From positions 1 to 40,180 of the forward strand of contig JAIRYM010000016.1 in assembly GCA_031267615.1 (NCBI GenBank): 40,180 bases of DNA. The letters run 5' to 3'. The translations under genes were made by a program, and so were the position numbers. The stretch's first letter is position 1; each line of letters opens with the position of its first letter. Of the stretch, positions 24,651 to 35,000 are shown one piece after another. Below the pieces are notes generated by a model that saw only the letters and a program-made list of their open reading frames with translations, was not told where the DNA came from and searched no databases. The DNA comes from Dysgonamonadaceae bacterium. GTDB taxonomy: Bacteria; Bacteroidota; Bacteroidia; Bacteroidales; Azobacteroidaceae.

Positions 24651-24717
24651 TAAGCATTGACTCCGCCCGTGGTGACGAGCAGCGTCAGGGAATCAGAGGA
24701 TCAAAGGCAGGTATTAT

Positions 24718-25011
24718 TTATTGACTGTACAAACGGTTAAGACTGCACGGAAGCGCTATGTTACGGATAGCAAGACTTTGAAGCCAGCCTTCCCTGTCAG
24801 ATTCGAGCAGCGTTTCCTGCACTTCCCGAAACAGAGCGACTTCTTCAGCAGTATAGGAGTCAGACGGACGTCCATGGAACACATCCAGTTCCTCGTCATC
24901 ATAATACTCTGCCGGACGGCTGTGTACCGAGGCGGTTTCCGGACGGTTGTGAACACAGGTTTCGTGCAGTCCGCAACATTCTATCTTGCCGGTTTTCCAG
25001 TTAATGCGCAT
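24718..25011 (-). CDS. Small conserved Bacteroidota protein of unknown function
   Basis: The 97-residue protein (MRINWKTGKIECCGLHETC...) resembles a small Bacteroidota family with CCGLHxxC near the N-terminus and an acidic core (EYYDDEELDVFHGRPSDSYT, then AEEVALFREV). A metal or redox role of the three cysteines is possible but not shown. It has no signal peptide or membrane segment. It lies 70 bases downstream of secDF on the same strand. A terminator-like hairpin ends 15 bases before its ATG, and I see no promoter of its own. Confidence 0.7.
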   Translation of the reverse strand: MRINWKTGKIECCGLHETCVHNRPETASVHSRPAEYYDDEELDVFHGRPSDSYTAEEVALFREVQETLLESDREGWLQSLAIRNIALPCSLNRLYSQ

Positions 25012-25025
25012 GATATGGTGCTTTT

Positions 25026-25066
25026 AAGAAAAGCCCGACAGGTTGTATTTATGCCGGGCTTTTCTT
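25026..25066 (-). terminator. Strong hairpin terminator after secDF
   Basis: Perfect 12-base arms AAGAAAAGCCCG (25026-25037) and CGGGCTTTTCTT (25055-25066) with a 17-base loop start 16 bases after the secDF stop. Arms with A-rich and T-rich ends suit termination in both directions. It also lies 15 bases before the downstream small gene, so partial read-through could control that gene. Confidence 0.8.
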
Positions 25067-25081
25067 TTATGTAACAGTAAA

Positions 25082-28000
25082 CTATTTCTTTTTGCCTTCC
25101 TGAATCTGGTATGCAATCGGGGCTGCGGTAAACAGCGACGAGAATGTTCCGATGAATACGCCAAGCAGCATCGCAAACGAGAAACTCTTGATAGAATCGC
25201 CTGCAAACAGGAAGATTACCAGAAGTACGATTATTGTACTCATCGACGTGTTGAACGTGCGGTCGAGGGTAGAATTCAGCGCTTCGTTAAACAGTTCGTA
25301 TTTGGGACGCTTCGGATACAGGTGTGTGTATTCGCGAACCCTGTCGAAGATTACCACCTTGTCGTTGATTGAGTAACCTATCACGGTCAGTATCGCGCCT
25401 ATAAATGTCTGATCTATTTCGAGCGAGAACGGCACCAGCCCCCACAGTATTGCGTAGACGCCGATTATAAACACGGCATCGCCGGCAAGGGCAACGCTCG
25501 CGCCGATACTGTATGATATGTCTCGGAATCGCAGCAGGATATAAAGTCCGATCGCAATCACAGCGAAGATGACGGCATAATATGCACCTGTTTTGATGTC
25601 TTCTGCAACGCTTGGTCCTACTTTTTGGGAACTGATGATGCTTCCGCCTGTATGGTTTTCTCTGTCTACGAAGATCTCTTTCGAAATGTTTTGCGTTAGC
25701 AACGGCTTGAGCGAATTATACAGTTGTTCTTCTATGTCGGAATCAACGCCGCTGTCGTTATTTTTGATGAGGCAGTTTGTGCTGATGCGTACTGTTTTGC
25801 CGTCTGTTCCGATAGCAATCACACTGACGCTTGCATCCGTGATGCCTGCTTCGGGATATTTCTGTGCGAGTGCTGAATTGGCGTCTTTGAAATTGTTGGT
25901 AATCAACTCGCGCACCTGTTCTACATTTTCAATCGGGTTTTCAAACTGTACTACAAAGTTACGTCCGCCCGTGAAGTCGATACCCTGATTTAAGCCTCTT
26001 GTGAATAAGGCAACAAGGCAAATTGCGACTACTATACCGTTGATTGTATAGATCAGTTTGCGGTTGCCGAGAAAGTTATATTTTGGGGCAATGAGGAATC
26101 CGAGAACTTTCTTTGAGAACGCAGTTGTGAATGTCAGGTTGAGCAGGTGTCCTTTTGACAGAAATGTTTCGTAAATAACGCGGGTAAGGAACACTGCTGT
26201 ACCGAATGAAATCAAAATACCTATAATAAGCGTGGTTGCGAAACCTTTGATAGGTCCTGTTCCAAACCAGAAGAGGATAACGCCTGTAATGATGGAGGTG
26301 AAGTTGGAGTCGAATATTGCGGAAAATGCTTTCTGGTAACCTTCTTCAACTGCTTTCTTTACCTGTTTCCCGCCACGTATTTCTTCTTTGATGCGTTCAT
26401 AGATAAGTACGTTGGCATCGACTGCTATTGCGAGAGCAAGCACTATACCTGCAATACCGGAAAGGGTCAGCACTGCATGGAACGATGCCATAACGCCTAT
26501 TGTGAAGAACAGGTTAAACAGCAGAGCCAGGTTTGCAATCAAGCCCGGTTTCCATCCGTAAATTATCATCAGGTAAGCCATCAGTACAGCGAGAGCAAAG
26601 AGGAACGAAATTATGCCTGTATTAATTGCTTCCTGTCCGAGCGACGGTCCTATCATTTCTTCCGAAACGATTCGTGCAGGCGCCGACATTTTTCCTGATT
26701 TCAACACGTTTGCCAGGTCTTTTGCCTGTTCACTTGTGAAATGTCCTGTAATCTGTGAATGTCCGCCTGTAATTTCCTGGTTTACGTTGGGGTATGAATA
26801 AACATTGTTATCGAGTACGATAGCAATAGCCTTTCCAATATTATCTTTAGTCAACCGCGCCCATCTTTTTGCACCTTCGGAATTCATTGTCATATTGACT
26901 TCCGACGAACTGCCATACTCCGAAATCCTGTCGCTTGCATCTGTAATCACGTCTCCTTCGAGTGGCGGACGTCCGTCTCGCGTTGTGATTTTCAGAGCAA
27001 CTAGCTCGTAAATATCCGATCTTTCGTCTCGTGGTTTAACTGTCCACTTCGGATTTAACTGTCGAGGCAAAACTTCCTTTACCTGGCGCATATTAAAATA
27101 TCTGTCCACTAAAGGCTTGTTTGCTTTGGGAACATATCCGATAACGGCGCTTTCAAGCGGTTGATTGGGAGAAAATCCAAGTGCATAAAACAGCGGATAT
27201 TCGCGTTGGTATTCTTTCAACTGTTCTGCCTCTGACTGTGTATTGACAGTAGCGGTTTTTGCGCTGTCGCTTTCAAGTAGCAGCGAGTTATCGGCTGCAA
27301 CACTGCTTGCTATGTCTGTATTTTCAGTTGTCGCCGCTGTTTTTGCTGGTGCTGTTTCTGTTTCTGTTGCCGCTGCGTTTGCTTCGGCTGCCTTTATTGA
27401 ATCGGAAATAATTGCATTTGCGGCAAGCAATGCTTGATGAATATCTTTTTCCTGAAATGTTTCCCAAAATTCGAGGTTAGCGCTGCCTTGCAGCAGTGTG
27501 CGTACACGTTCTGGCTCTTTGATACCCGGAAGTTCGATAAGGATACGTCCATCCTGTTCGAGTTTCTGAATGTTTGGCGCAACTACGCCAAAACGGTCGA
27601 TACGAGTCCGCAACACGTTGAACGAGTTATCTATTGCACTTTTGAGTTCTGCTCTCAATACCGCTTCAACCTCGTTGTCATTGCTATTTGGAGTTATTTT
27701 TTCTCTCAATTCAGCCATACTGAAAATTGCAGACAGGCTAGCGCCTGCGTCAATTTCTCTATATGCCTCACGAAACAGGGTAATGTAATCCTTGTTGCTC
27801 GTGTTCCGACGTTCGGAAGCAAGGGCAAGAGCGCGGTTGAAATTTTCGTCTGTATTGTAGTTTGACAGTGATTTAAGTACGTCAACTACGCTTAATTCCA
27901 TAATAACACTCATACCACCTTTAAGGTCAAGTCCGAGGTTTATTTCCATAGTACGGGCTTTTTGCAATGAATAGCCAAGCCATACTGTTTTAGAAGACAG

Positions 28001-28156
28001 CGAGTCAAGATAGTGGCTCGCAATTCCATTACCTGCTGCCTCATATTCGTTTGCCTGCCTGTAATATTTGTTCGTTACGAAAGTAAACGAAATATAAAAC
28101 AGAGAAACGAGGCTCAACAGGACAGCAAAAGTAGTTATAAATCCTTTGTTTTGCAT
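25082..28156 (-). CDS. secDF: Protein translocase SecDF, single chain
   Basis: SecDF uses the proton gradient to pull proteins through SecYEG. The 1024-residue chain joins SecD (about 1-690) to SecF (about 690-1024), as is usual in Bacteroidota. SecD shows a first membrane helix, LGLDLKGGMSVIMEL, a periplasmic P1 domain with an Ala/Thr/Glu-rich insert (about 240-310), and VLALAIAVDANVLIYERIKE in helix 4. SecF shows GIDFTGGRNFVVQFE and GYSINDKVVIFDRVRE. Both conserved transmembrane Asp/Asn motifs are present. It ends in TAG. It has a full promoter upstream and a strong terminator downstream. It supports type IX secretion by feeding the periplasm. Confidence 0.96.
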   Translation of the reverse strand: MQNKGFITTFAVLLSLVSLFYISFTFVTNKYYRQANEYEAAGNGIASHYLDSLSSKTVWLGYSLQKARTMEINLGLDLKGGMSVIMELSVVDVLKSLSNYNTDENFNRALALASERRNTSNKDYITLFREAYREIDAGASLSAIFSMAELREKITPNSNDNEVEAVLRAELKSAIDNSFNVLRTRIDRFGVVAPNIQKLEQDGRILIELPGIKEPERVRTLLQGSANLEFWETFQEKDIHQALLAANAIISDSIKAAEANAAATETETAPAKTAATTENTDIASSVAADNSLLLESDSAKTATVNTQSEAEQLKEYQREYPLFYALGFSPNQPLESAVIGYVPKANKPLVDRYFNMRQVKEVLPRQLNPKWTVKPRDERSDIYELVALKITTRDGRPPLEGDVITDASDRISEYGSSSEVNMTMNSEGAKRWARLTKDNIGKAIAIVLDNNVYSYPNVNQEITGGHSQITGHFTSEQAKDLANVLKSGKMSAPARIVSEEMIGPSLGQEAINTGIISFLFALAVLMAYLMIIYGWKPGLIANLALLFNLFFTIGVMASFHAVLTLSGIAGIVLALAIAVDANVLIYERIKEEIRGGKQVKKAVEEGYQKAFSAIFDSNFTSIITGVILFWFGTGPIKGFATTLIIGILISFGTAVFLTRVIYETFLSKGHLLNLTFTTAFSKKVLGFLIAPKYNFLGNRKLIYTINGIVVAICLVALFTRGLNQGIDFTGGRNFVVQFENPIENVEQVRELITNNFKDANSALAQKYPEAGITDASVSVIAIGTDGKTVRISTNCLIKNNDSGVDSDIEEQLYNSLKPLLTQNISKEIFVDRENHTGGSIISSQKVGPSVAEDIKTGAYYAVIFAVIAIGLYILLRFRDISYSIGASVALAGDAVFIIGVYAILWGLVPFSLEIDQTFIGAILTVIGYSINDKVVIFDRVREYTHLYPKRPKYELFNEALNSTLDRTFNTSMSTIIVLLVIFLFAGDSIKSFSFAMLLGVFIGTFSSLFTAAPIAYQIQEGKKK

Positions 28157-28206
28157 TTGACTTTTATTATTTTTATTTTTTTACTGTGTTTCTGCTTTTT
28201 GACGTG

Positions 28207-28240
28207 CAAAGGTACATTAAATTTTTTAAATATGCGCAAA
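28207..28240 (-). promoter_or_regulatory. Promoter of secDF
   Basis: On the minus strand TTTG (28240-28237), 22 bases, TACCTTTG (28214-28207), about 50 bases before the secDF ATG. Confidence 0.6.
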
Positions 28241-28273
28241 ATTTCAATGATTTTTCTTTAACAAAGATAAAAG

Positions 28274-29635
28274 TTACACTGGCTTTGAAAATTTCCGGTC
28301 TGTGTTTTGCTGCCATTTATCGAAAGCTGCCGCAATATTACGGACAAATAAACGTCCGTCTGTCGTTATCTCAATGCGACTGTCACTCATCTTGATAATT
28401 CCGTCGTTTGCAAATTCACGAAAGCGTGCAGCATCAAATGAAGTGCTATTCTTTATTGTTTCTACCGTCATTTCGAGCCTGTCGGAAAGTTCGTACCAAT
28501 CAATGCAGTAATTGCACATCAGAGTTTCAATGACTTCGCGTACAATCTGTTCTTCTTCAGAAAGAGTATAACCTTTAATAGTTGCCAGTCCGCCGTCAAT
28601 ATGGGAAATATAGTCTTCTATATTCTTGTCGTTCTGCGCATATACTGTGGCGAGTTGGCTTATTGCAGTAACGCCAAAAGCATAAACCTGTCCTGTGGTA
28701 CGGCGAGTGCAATATCCTTGAAAGTTACGGTGCAACTGGCGGTTTTGCAGAGCGAAATACAATTCGTCATCAGGCTTTACAAAATGGTCAAGTCCGATTG
28801 CCTTGTATCCGGATTGTAAAAGTATTTCTCTAGCTGTGTCATAAATGCGGTTTTTATCGTAAGCGGAAGGAAGTCCGATTTTTTCAAGTATGAGTTGACG
28901 CGGATTTACCCAAGGCACGTGAGCATAAGAAAAAGTTACAAGGCGGTTTGGTTGCAGTTCGACTGCATGACGGACTGTCTGCGAGAAACTTTCGACGGTT
29001 TGCAAAGGCAGTCCGTAGAGTAAATCAAGGTTTATCTTTGCTCCTGCTGTCCGTAAAATATCGAAAACAATTTTTACAGGCAGTTTCGTCGGGCGGCGAT
29101 TAACAGCTTTCAAGACTTTCTCATTAAAATCCTGAATACCGATACTGAAACGGTTAAATCCAGTATCGGCAAGCACCTGCAAGTCGCTTTCATTCAAGTA
29201 AGCGGCATGACATTCGATAGCGATTTCAGGATTTTCGATTTGAGGAAAGGCCGACAAAAGATGAGCATTCAGTTCTTTCAAAACAGAGGATGGGAGGACA
29301 GTTGGTGTACCGCCACCATAATGTATTTGTGCGATTTTTCTTTCAGGATTGAGATTCTGTATAACAATGTCAATCTCTTTATGCAGTGCAGCGACGTAAC
29401 GTTCAATCGTATTTCGGGTACCCATTGCAAACGAATTGCAGCCGCAATAGTGGCAAAGATGGTGGCAAAACGGTATATGCAGGTAAAATGAAAGATGCGA
29501 AGGTTTGTTCTTGTTTGATTTTTTTAGTGCTATCTCATAATCTGTAGCAGTGAACTCTTTACTGAAAAAATTTGCAGGTGGATAACTTGTATATCGAGGA
29601 ACAGGAACATTATATTTTGCGAGAAGTTTGCTCAT
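28274..29635 (-). CDS. hemN: Oxygen-independent coproporphyrinogen III oxidase
   Basis: HemN is a radical-SAM enzyme converting coproporphyrinogen III to protoporphyrinogen IX without oxygen. I chose ATG 29635 (MSKLLAKYNVPVPRYTSYPP), which matches HemN N-termini; the longer frame from 29671 adds unrelated residues. The cluster motif is C57, C61, C64 with C66 (CHHLCHYCGCN), the form that distinguishes true HemN from HemW. GGGTPT, the SIGIQDF and DLLYGLP motifs and a C-terminal HemN domain follow; length 453. The 5' end overlaps the fkbM 3' end by 26 bases, so it is the last gene of the porU operon. Confidence 0.93.
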   Translation of the reverse strand: MSKLLAKYNVPVPRYTSYPPANFFSKEFTATDYEIALKKSNKNKPSHLSFYLHIPFCHHLCHYCGCNSFAMGTRNTIERYVAALHKEIDIVIQNLNPERKIAQIHYGGGTPTVLPSSVLKELNAHLLSAFPQIENPEIAIECHAAYLNESDLQVLADTGFNRFSIGIQDFNEKVLKAVNRRPTKLPVKIVFDILRTAGAKINLDLLYGLPLQTVESFSQTVRHAVELQPNRLVTFSYAHVPWVNPRQLILEKIGLPSAYDKNRIYDTAREILLQSGYKAIGLDHFVKPDDELYFALQNRQLHRNFQGYCTRRTTGQVYAFGVTAISQLATVYAQNDKNIEDYISHIDGGLATIKGYTLSEEEQIVREVIETLMCNYCIDWYELSDRLEMTVETIKNSTSFDAARFREFANDGIIKMSDSRIEITTDGRLFVRNIAAAFDKWQQNTDRKFSKPV

Positions 29636-30386
29636 AGTTAATGGAATGTACAAAAACATAGTCTCCGCCAATGCTTTTATCTAGCTTTTCAATTTCAACA
29701 AGTTGGTTTTTGTATAGTTTATAAGGAATGTATCCTGATTGTTTGAAAAGCGCAACAAGTTTTTCTTCATTTTCCGCCCAGACTTCAACCTGAACAATCG
29801 GTTTAAAACGCTCGATAAGTTCAATCATATCAGCAAGTACAGTATATTCAAACCCTTCAATGTCGCACTTGATATAATCTATCTGCTGTAAATCCTGAAA
29901 TAAAACTGACGGTCTTTTCATTTTCGCTTCAAACCGAAATTTTTGTTCATTGAGATCACCATCTTTCTGTGAATCATAAACGTGTGGAAGTCCTGTATTG
30001 TAACAGGTTGCCGAAGACGAAATGACAAGTTTCACCTTCTTTTCTTCTGCGCCAAGCGCGTTTGGATAAAGCGTGATGTTTGTGTATTTTTTCGCCTGCT
30101 CATTAAAGACTTTGTTATAAGCCTGAATTGGCTCAACGGAATATACTTTACCCTGTTTTCCAACCCAATCGGCAAAAAGTATTGAATAATAGCCCAGATT
30201 CGCTCCAATGTCAATTACAGTGTCGCCTTTTTTGATTAAGTTTTTTACATAATAATGATAATCATACAGATGTGAAAATTTTAATAAACCTGTTCGATAC
30301 AGTAAAAAGTAACTTCTTTGAAGCACGCGAAGATAGTTTTCAAAACTTAAAAACTTATAAATAAGTGTTTTAATAAAATTTATCAT
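29610..30386 (-). CDS. FkbM family methyltransferase
   Basis: The 258-residue protein has the SAM-binding motif GDTVIDIGANLGYYSILFAD, the acidic VEP loop (VYSVEPIQAYN) and the FkbM core IDYIKCDIEGFEYTVLADM, followed by VQVEVWAE. FkbM-type enzymes O-methylate sugars or small molecules, often in surface glycans. No glycan biosynthesis genes are adjacent. Its place between ispF (12-base gap) and hemN (26-base overlap) in a secretion/isoprenoid unit gives no clear substrate. The N-terminal 25 residues are hydrophobic-aromatic but not a clear membrane anchor. Confidence 0.9.
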   Translation of the reverse strand: MINFIKTLIYKFLSFENYLRVLQRSYFLLYRTGLLKFSHLYDYHYYVKNLIKKGDTVIDIGANLGYYSILFADWVGKQGKVYSVEPIQAYNKVFNEQAKKYTNITLYPNALGAEEKKVKLVISSSATCYNTGLPHVYDSQKDGDLNEQKFRFEAKMKRPSVLFQDLQQIDYIKCDIEGFEYTVLADMIELIERFKPIVQVEVWAENEEKLVALFKQSGYIPYKLYKNQLVEIEKLDKSIGGDYVFVHSINYEQTSRKI

Positions 30387-30398
30387 ATAGTGAAGTTT

Positions 30399-30875
30399 TT
30401 ATATAATCAACACTGTGCAATAAGCGGCGATGCCTTCTTCGCGTCCGACAAAACCCATACTCTCGTTGGTAGTGGCTTTTATAGATATATCGTCGGGACT
30501 GACGTTCATTATTTCTGCAAGGCAGGTTTGCATTTGTGGAATATGTGGATTTAGTTTTGGTTGTTCTGCACAAACTGTTATGTCGGCATTTCCAAAAGAA
30601 TAACCTTTATCTGCAAGCAGTTGCATTGTTTTTTTTAACAAAATTTTACTGTCTATATCTTCGAATGATTTGTCGTTGTCGGGAAAATTACAGCCAATAT
30701 CACACAAGGCTGCGGCGCCGAGTAAGGCGTCGCAAAGAGCGTGAATCACAACATCAGCGTCAGAATGTCCTAAAAGTCCCTGACGGTGAGAAATTTCTAT
30801 GCCGCCGAGATAAAGCGCTCTATCACGTGCGAAACGGTGAACATCGTATCCAAAACCAACTCGAAACCTGCTCAT
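30399..30875 (-). CDS. ispF: 2-C-methyl-D-erythritol 2,4-cyclodiphosphate synthase
   Basis: IspF catalyses a cyclisation step of the MEP isoprenoid pathway. The 158-residue protein has metal ligands D11 and H13 (FGYDVHRF) and H45 (DADVVIHALCDALLGA), the phosphate segment GLLGHSDADV, and the C-terminal family segment SIKATTNESMGFVGREEGIA. Its ATG overlaps the porV stop as ATGA, indicating translational coupling. The porU-porV-ispF order is the one found in Porphyromonas and relatives. Confidence 0.97.
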   Translation of the reverse strand: MSRFRVGFGYDVHRFARDRALYLGGIEISHRQGLLGHSDADVVIHALCDALLGAAALCDIGCNFPDNDKSFEDIDSKILLKKTMQLLADKGYSFGNADITVCAEQPKLNPHIPQMQTCLAEIMNVSPDDISIKATTNESMGFVGREEGIAAYCTVLII

Positions 30876-32056
30876 CGCATCAGATTTTTCAGCCCGTCCA
30901 TGTCGAAACTCAATGAAAAGCGCAGGGTCTGGTCAAGCGGATTGGACGGAGTTGTTGAAATCAGGTATGCAACATCAAGTTGAAGAACTTCCATCTTAAA
31001 ACCCGCACCGGCAGTAAAATATCGGAAATTACCCTTGTTTGGATTTTCATAAAAATAACCGCTTCTGATGAAGAATTTATTGTCATAACCATATTCAATA
31101 CCAAGTCCACCACGAAGTTCCTGCAACTCTTCCTTAAATCCACCAGGAGCATCGCTGAACGACTTGAAAATTCCTGCTATCGGGGATTGGTCGTTATATT
31201 CACGCCACTGTCTTTGCTGTTCAATTTCATCGCTGGACCTTAGCGGCGGAGTAGGAATCAAAAACTTGTTTATATCCAGATTAAATGAAATAGTATTATA
31301 ATCGTCAAGCGGAGCCAGAAGAGAAGCTCCGAGCCGTAAGTTTGCAGGAAGAAACTCATTCGTGATAGCACCATTGTAAGATAACTTACTGCCGATATTT
31401 GAAATATCGAATCCCAGACCTAACATACATTCGCTGTTGCCGAGCATCACATATTTGTTGTAATAGCCGGCAATGTCGCCCGCCCAAGCAGAACCTGGCG
31501 TTATGCCATTGTTGCCTGCCGCAGATGCGCCAAGGTCGGAATATATGAATCGCAATCCTGCCGCCATAGAAAAGTTTTCATTCAATTTAAGCGAATACAT
31601 CACATCTGCAGTCATTTCATAAGGACTGACGGTTCCCATGTCATCATCCGGGGAAGCACCTGTCATATGAATCTCACCGATTGAAAAATATCTCAGGGAT
31701 CCGCTCAAAGCGTGCCTGTCCTCTTCTCCGAGTTTATAATACCCAACAAGATATCCGAGGTTAATATCATCTACAATTTTTCTAAGCCATGGAGTATAGG
31801 TCAACGCTATTCCCGCCTTGCTGTAAGCAAAAGCATATTTTGCAGGATTCCAGTGCTGAGAATACACGTCAGGCTCGGTAGCCGCACCCACATCACCCAT
31901 AGAGCCTGCACGGGCATCCGGAGCGATAACCAGCGTTGGCACTGCATATCTGATAGGATTGAAATAACTTGCAGCATCCTCATCAGGCTGAGCTTTTGCA
32001 AAACAGGAGCAACCAATCAACAGAAGAAGTGCCACAATAAATTTTATTTGTCTCAT
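30872..32056 (-). CDS. porV: Type IX secretion outer-membrane shuttle protein PorV
   Basis: PorV is a FadL-like beta-barrel that carries type IX secretion substrates from the translocon to the PorU sortase. The 394-residue protein has a signal peptide (cut after about residue 22, AKAQ), then the family N-terminus VPTLVIAPDARAGSMGDVGA and SQHWNPAKYAF. Barrel strands run to the end (LRFSLSFDMDGLKNLMR). It starts 43 bases after porU and overlaps ispF by four bases. Neighbours confirm the assignment. Confidence 0.93.
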   Translation of the reverse strand: MRQIKFIVALLLLIGCSCFAKAQPDEDAASYFNPIRYAVPTLVIAPDARAGSMGDVGAATEPDVYSQHWNPAKYAFAYSKAGIALTYTPWLRKIVDDINLGYLVGYYKLGEEDRHALSGSLRYFSIGEIHMTGASPDDDMGTVSPYEMTADVMYSLKLNENFSMAAGLRFIYSDLGASAAGNNGITPGSAWAGDIAGYYNKYVMLGNSECMLGLGFDISNIGSKLSYNGAITNEFLPANLRLGASLLAPLDDYNTISFNLDINKFLIPTPPLRSSDEIEQQRQWREYNDQSPIAGIFKSFSDAPGGFKEELQELRGGLGIEYGYDNKFFIRSGYFYENPNKGNFRYFTAGAGFKMEVLQLDVAYLISTTPSNPLDQTLRFSLSFDMDGLKNLMR

Positions 32057-32099
32057 ATTAAAATTTTGATGTTGTTTTTAAACTGTAACAGATTAAGTT

Positions 32100-35000
32100 T
32101 TATTGTTTCAAAACTATAATTTTTTTCGCTCTACTGACTTCCGTACTGCCGGCGGTTTTCACCATTGCCCGATAGATATAGACGCCGGGATTGACGCGGA
32201 ACCCTCTTGTGTCGGTCAAATCCCATTCAAACGAGAGGTTTTTGTCCATACCGGCAGACGCTTTTTTAAAAACTGTCCACAAGGTCTGTCCCGAAAGGTC
32301 ATAGACGTTGACTATAACTTCAAGCGCGGTTTCAGGCAGATTACTTTTAAATACAAATCTAGTATCTATCAGGGCGGGATTGCCGTAAGCCGTCAAATCA
32401 ATAATTTCCGGTTTGTATCCTTTAACAACCCTGAATGTCAGCGAATCTTCCGAATAATTGTTCATTATATCCCAAACGCGGAACCGCAGACGATGTTCGC
32501 CATCAGGCAGTTCAGGAATCGAAAAGCCTACAATTCCTGTTTGAATATCATAAATCTGATTGAGATTATATTCCCACTTGTTGTCTATAAAAATCTTTAT
32601 GTCGTGTCCAATGCCTGATCCAGAAAAATTGACGCCATCTTCGTCGAACACAGAAGCAAAGAAGAATGGAGTCGGATTTACAGCATCGCCGTCTGTAAAC
32701 GATTCTGTATTAAGATACATTGCCTTTATTTCTGGACCTATGCCGTCATTTTCAACATCTTCATTAGTGCCGTAAAAACTGTATCTTTCAAAATATCCCG
32801 ATGCATCACGCAGCAGTGTGTTTTGTTTATCTGCCGCATAGAAAATCATTTTTCCGTTGTCTTTAGTGTATGAAATATCTTTCGGAACGGTAAATGAAAA
32901 TTCAAATTCCCCGTTTGTTACTGCCGTAGAACCGAGGAAAACCTGATTAGGATACGACGAATATGTAAATCTGTCGCCTGTCGCATCCATAACTGTTGAT
33001 TCGGTTATTTTCTTGCTGTCGAATACAAGCGCTTCAAGGTTGCCCGAAAAATTACTGCTTTTAATGCCTGACTCGTCAGTAATTATTCCGCGAACAGCAA
33101 TATTATCTAATGCCCTGAAATTTTTAATTTCGCTATCGACAGGTTCACCGTTAACCGTTTCAATCTCAACTTTCCATTCTGGATAGTTCAATCGCAAAGC
33201 GGGGTCGCCGAGCAGGACATAGTTGAGTTTGTTTCCATCGGATTTCAAATCAAGTTTACTTTGTCGCAAAACATCGCCGAGACGAAGATGAGCACCCGAT
33301 GCGTCTTTTTCAAACAGATATTTAATCAGTTTTTGGTTAATCTGAAAATTGTTTAATTGATAAACAACTCGCGAAGTAGTATAAAGGGCGATTGCACCGC
33401 TGTTTTTATTGAGAAACGCTTCTTCGCCAGCCGAAGTTTGAACACCATCGTACCAGCCAAAATCACAAGTAGCGGTAATCCAAAGCGGCAGGTTTGCAAA
33501 ATCCATTTGCCTGATGTCAGTAATATTAATCATATCTTCTGACGACCAAGCCTTTGTGCTACCATGTCCTGTGTAGTTCAGCAGAAAACAGCCTTCTTTC
33601 AGCGTATTCAAAAATCCCTTTTTGGCTTCTGGATATGTAGTGTTTCCACTAGTATTTACGGCTTTATATGCGTCCATAAAATACTTGTACTGCATATATT
33701 CGGGATGGTTAGCGTCGATATATTGCGCAAGCGCATCCGCTTGTTTGGCGTGAGTACAAAAATCGTTTGGATTATTTGAATCTGTATTGTCGGCGGTGAA
33801 AATGATTTTGCTTTTCCAATTACCTGCCTGACTGTTATTCATATAATTGAGGATTTTATTCACAGCATTGCTTGCTTGCAAAGTTGAACTTACAGGAAGT
33901 CGCCCGATGCCCAAGTCAATGCCTGCCGAAACGACAGACAATCCTTCAGAATCGTCGAGAAATCCGAAATAGTCATCTGTTCCGTAAGAGTATGATTCAT
34001 CCAGCGATTCCTTCATTTGATAGGTCAGCAGAAAATTTTGAGGATTGAGTTTTGCACATTCCGAAGTCAAATGTCGGTTATCAAAGATACCATCGCCAAA
34101 TAGCAACAGGTATCGCGGTTTTTCGCTTGCGACAATTGCTCTGTCGTAAAACATTTTAACAAATCTGCGATATGCCGTACCGTCAGGCGTTCCAGATGAA
34201 AATTCGTTAAAAACTAACTTATCATCAACTACCGTAACATTAAGCGATTCGGCACGATGCCGTTCTGCAAGGGTTTCTGCATAAGGTAGATACATAGTTG
34301 GAGCAAGAATAATCATATCTGTTTGAGGTAAGGCATGAAGGTCTTGATTCGCTATTTCGCCTACTAATTGTGGTGTAGGAAACTGTTGAGTAATATCCAC
34401 CATTACATATTCGTGCAATATATTATCCTGATTTGTTGAAAATGAAAGTGTTGTACCGTTGAGGTTTGCATCTTGCCGATTTACTTTGTAATTACCTGTA
34501 ATGTCCCATATCTGACTGTTCGCCGATGCTTTATCAACATTATAAGTAACAGGTTTGTATATGCTTTCGCGATTGCGAAAAAAAGTATAGCCTGTATTAT
34601 AAAATTGCAGTAAACGCTTCATATTTAGCGTAATATGGTTCAGATTGGCGCGTGAATGGCGTGAAGGATGGCAAGATACAGTGAATGTTGTATTTTCCGA
34701 TTTTTCTCCGTTCCAACTGTTCCAACTTTCGAGCATATTTGCTTTTTTTGATGTATTCGAAAAAGTTACAAAGTTCAGTTTCACAATCGTATCATTCCCA
34801 AGAGCTAGTGCAACTATATCAGCAGCGCTCGGCTTTGAAGCAAAAGAAAGTTTCACGTTGCCCGCATCGGAAGTTATGCCCGGAATGGAAAATGAAAACT
34901 GTTTAGAGCCTGAACTTCCGAGGAAACTTTCCCCAAATAATTCGCGTCCTGTATATGAAATAGTTGTATTGTCTTTTTCGTAAACTAAATAATCATCAAA

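Noticed and set aside
24283-24653. Several short Arg-rich frames on both strands
   Set aside because: They are translations of the GC-rich palindromic and 23-bp repeats, mutually overlapping, with no start context or family similarity.
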